Shown piece after piece: positions 62,051 through 64,000 of a DNA stretch of 64,000 nt. The position numbers and the translations under genes were made by a program. Positions within the stretch are counted from its first letter, which is position 1, and each line of letters begins with the position of its first letter. Below the pieces are notes generated by a model that saw nothing but the letters and a program-made list of their open reading frames with translations, did no database searches and was not told the origin of the DNA. The stretch comes from MFD00082-c5 sp963697995 (GTDB taxonomy: Bacteria; Chlamydiota; Chlamydiia; Chlamydiales; JAJFMB01): assembly GCA_963697995.1 (NCBI GenBank), contig OY969110.1:682001-746000 (forward strand). The letters are read 5' to 3'.

Positions 62051-62677
62051 TTGAAATGTTCTAAATTACATCTTTTTGCATTAACAGAGGAAGGGGGCAC
62101 TGTTTTTGTTAAACAGGCAAAAAGGGCGGTCACTTATTTTTGTCCCGGCTGTCAGAGAGGTGTTCGGGTAAGGGGGGAGCACTTTTTTCATTTGGGTTGC
62201 CGAAACCTAAGTGTTTCAAAAAGTGTCTTACATCAATCGATTCAAGACAGATTTGTCGAAGAGATTGGAGCTAAAATAGAAGTGTTTTTTCCTTCAATTA
62301 ACAGAATAGCCGATGTCGTTTGGGAGGAGGAAAAAATTATTTTTGAGGTGCAGTGCTCTCCCATTACGATTTCAGAGGTTAAAGCGCGAAATAAAGATTA
62401 CGCCTCTTTAGGTTACCAGGTGGTTTGGATTCTTTACGAAAAGACTTTTTTGAACAATTATGAGCAGTTGAGGCGCTATCTTCTTCCCATTCCCCATTAT
62501 TTTTTGAGGGATTCAAAAGAGATTTTTGATGTAGGGGGAGAGGTGATTAGTTTCAAGAAGAGCTTTATTCCCAATATAGAGCTTCCAAGGATGTTTGAGC
62601 TTCGGCGAAGGTATTGGAAAATTTTCTTTTCAGGGGATGCTCTCGACCAATTTTTTAATTCTTGTAGAGGATATTGA
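62051..62677 (+). CDS. CoiA-like nuclease-domain protein
   Basis: The 208-residue protein has an N-terminal zinc-ribbon-like part (FCPGCQRGVRVRGEHFFHLGC) and a core with RIADVVWEEEKIIFEVQCSPITISEVKARNKDYASLGYQVVWIL. The D-(x)n-E-x-Q-x-S arrangement is a PD-(D/E)xK-type nuclease active site as in competence protein CoiA. CoiA works with DNA uptake/recombination in Firmicutes. Its role in chlamydiae is unknown but fits natural transformation seen in the group. It is divergent from rpoD; its 3' end overlaps the PAS gene by 23 bases. Confidence 0.82.
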   Translation: MKCSKLHLFALTEEGGTVFVKQAKRAVTYFCPGCQRGVRVRGEHFFHLGCRNLSVSKSVLHQSIQDRFVEEIGAKIEVFFPSINRIADVVWEEEKIIFEVQCSPITISEVKARNKDYASLGYQVVWILYEKTFLNNYEQLRRYLLPIPHYFLRDSKEIFDVGGEVISFKKSFIPNIELPRMFELRRRYWKIFFSGDALDQFFNSCRGY

Positions 62678-63743
62678 TCACGTGCCCCTTAAAGGTGCCT
62701 GTAGGGATACATCCAAGTCGGCAATAGACTAAAGATTCAAGTCCCGATTTTGTGCGCATCACAAGAGGAACATCGTCTTGCTCCCCAGATTTCAGTTGTA
62801 AGCTTTTTTTTTGCCACTCTTCATACCCTTCCTGGACGAGATCGGGGAAGTGTTGAACAAATTTTTCAGGGCTCCAACCAAGCATTTGTCTCACTTCTTC
62901 GTTTGCAAAGGTCAGTTTTTTTTCATTCTGGGAGAAAAGAAGCACTGGACTTGCGTGCTCACTTTGGAGGCTGTCGAATAAGCGTCTTTGATCGAGGGCA
63001 AAGTTATCGACGTGGAGATCTTTAAAACGGGAGGAGGGGTTTGTAAACTGTTGAACACCGTTTAATTTGATAGCTAAGTCTAAACATCGTTTAAGCTGAT
63101 TTGAAGCGGCATCAGACCCTTTGACCGTCTTGAAAACTTCTTTTGGCCTAGTCTCTTCTGGGGCTTTAACGAAAGTGGCCGTTTCTGCAAGTTGCAAAAG
63201 AGTTTTAATTTCATATGTTAAGTCTTGAACTTTACTCTCGTTTTGCTCTAAAAGTTTTTGTTTTTTCTCGATGATCCCTCTTTGATCGGTTATCGTTTTA
63301 AGATACTCTTCGATCATGACCTGTTTTTGCCTCAATTCCTCTTCGAAAAGCTGTTTTGAAGCATTCAGTTCATCCATCATCTGAATTCTTAAGTTTTTCT
63401 CCTCGAGAGCTTCCTCTTGAAGTCTACTCAATTCATTTTCAAACTCTTTTGGATCTTCCTTTTTTGGGGGAAGTTCCACTTTTTTCACTTTGAGTTTTTT
63501 GGGGGTCTCCTCAATTTTTTCAAGCTGAAAAGCGATCAAAAAAGAGAGTAGTGAGATGAGAAAAGTGAAAAAGAGACCTGTTGAGAGTAAAGGCCATGAA
63601 AGAGTATTGGGAAGAGTAAGAGCTGCCTGGGTTGTCACAATGAGGACAGGAAGAAGCGTTAACCCTCCAAGGCTTAGGAAAATCCGGTAACGTGTTGAAA
63701 AAAACTGCTCCCACATACCCCAGATATTATACAGAAAGGTCAA
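62655..63743 (-). CDS. Membrane protein with coiled coil and C-terminal PAS domain
   Basis: Up to 362 residues (Met at 63716 is an alternative start). Two N-terminal membrane helices (about 16-40 and 50-70) are followed by a long Glu/Lys-rich coiled coil (about 75-190). The PAS domain at about 255-360 reads SEHASPVLLFSQNEKKLTFANEEVRQMLGWSPEKFVQHF. It has no kinase or cyclase output domain, so it may act as a sensor/adaptor or partner of the orphan response regulator elsewhere. Length and plan suggest a conserved chlamydial membrane sensor. Confidence 0.82.
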   Translation of the reverse strand: MTFLYNIWGMWEQFFSTRYRIFLSLGGLTLLPVLIVTTQAALTLPNTLSWPLLSTGLFFTFLISLLSFLIAFQLEKIEETPKKLKVKKVELPPKKEDPKEFENELSRLQEEALEEKNLRIQMMDELNASKQLFEEELRQKQVMIEEYLKTITDQRGIIEKKQKLLEQNESKVQDLTYEIKTLLQLAETATFVKAPEETRPKEVFKTVKGSDAASNQLKRCLDLAIKLNGVQQFTNPSSRFKDLHVDNFALDQRRLFDSLQSEHASPVLLFSQNEKKLTFANEEVRQMLGWSPEKFVQHFPDLVQEGYEEWQKKSLQLKSGEQDDVPLVMRTKSGLESLVYCRLGCIPTGTFKGHVINILYKN

Positions 63744-63859
63744 TAAAGGGCAACTTTAAGCTGAAAATCTTGAATTGGTATTAATATATTATTAATTTAT
63801 AAAACAATATGTCTTTTTAACAGATAATTGGTATAATTTCGGTGTACGGGGGAGATATT

Positions 63860-64000
63860 ATGAAGAAAGTTAATGCTGATTTAAGTCATGTTTTGGTCAA
63901 CAAAGAGGAGTGGGAAGTGATCGAGGAGCTTCTTGAGGGGAAAGGGTGTGATTTCATTTATGGGGATGACTTCTTAAAGACAATGAACCTATTGCCAGGG
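63860..64000 (+). CDS. N-terminal part of a hypothetical gene running off the right edge
   Basis: ATG 63860 sits behind GGGGGAG, and the frame stays open for 47 codons to the window end (MKKVNADLSHVLVNKEEWEVIEELLEGKG...). A -10-like TATAAT at 63832-63837 lies 22 bases before the ATG; no clear -35 was found. The short acidic sequence gives no family. Confidence 0.6.
   Translation, partial: MKKVNADLSHVLVNKEEWEVIEELLEGKGCDFIYGDDFLKTMNLLPG

Overview
The window is a chromosomal segment of a member of the Chlamydiales that lies outside the family Chlamydiaceae. The evidence is gene content and gene order: a type III secretion sctJ-CT560-sctL run next to lipA/lpdA, tatD-dsbD-tolQRA-tolB-pal-nlpD-like, thrS-parA-pGP6-D-like, and the recA, rpoD and dinG neighbourhood. 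It also carries metK and a broken murI, which Chlamydiaceae lack. Base composition is moderately AT-rich. I cannot name the species. CT numbers are recalled from memory of the C. trachomatis map and were not looked up.

Layout. 1-2.1 kb: end of a T3SS operon on the minus strand (sctL partial, CT560-like, sctJ with a frameshift). 2.2-7.0 kb: an accessory insertion holding two paralogous small secreted Cys-rich proteins around a 76-bp tandem array, a MATE transporter and an orphan protein. 7.0-10.3 kb: lpdA-lipA-HEAT. 10.4-19.4 kb: zinc-ribbon membrane protein, a 278-bp MITE-like element, a possible permuted papain-like protein, secA, BI-1, tatD and dsbD. 19.5-25.1 kb: the Tol-Pal operon, a LysM protein and a frameshifted murI. 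25.2-35.4 kb: metK, a partial tandem duplication, an OmpR-type regulator, a DMT transporter, TPR and zinc-ribbon proteins, rsmD, rsmB, a membrane J-domain protein and an LplT-like MFS protein whose stop codon lies in a MITE remnant. 35.4-43 kb: a large papain-like candidate, thrS, parA, a four-copy 111-bp repeat array and a pGP6-D homologue. 43-47.2 kb: ung, orphans, tRNA-Pro(GGG), the second full MITE copy and an RlmD-type methyltransferase.

47.2-47.44 kb is the best candidate in the window for the chromosomal replication origin. Four identical 9-mers TTATCGACA, one consensus DnaA box and an AT-rich stretch sit in a 230-bp intergenic gap. The + strand changes from C-rich to G-rich across this point. 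To its right lie a beta-helix acyltransferase-like gene, ispA, recA, a MORN lipoprotein, a PilM/N/O-like set (also frameshifted), yggT-dusB, a second RlmD-type gene, a perfect C3HC4 RING-finger protein divergent from a candidate effector, dinG, rpoD, a CoiA-like nuclease and a PAS protein.

The most interesting items are the oriC candidate, the RING protein, the Cys-rich pair with its array, the repeats separating parA from the pGP6-D homologue, the MITE family that supplies stop codons to two genes, and single-base frameshifts in sctJ, murI and pilM-like. All similarity statements are from reading sequence and family knowledge; no search was run.
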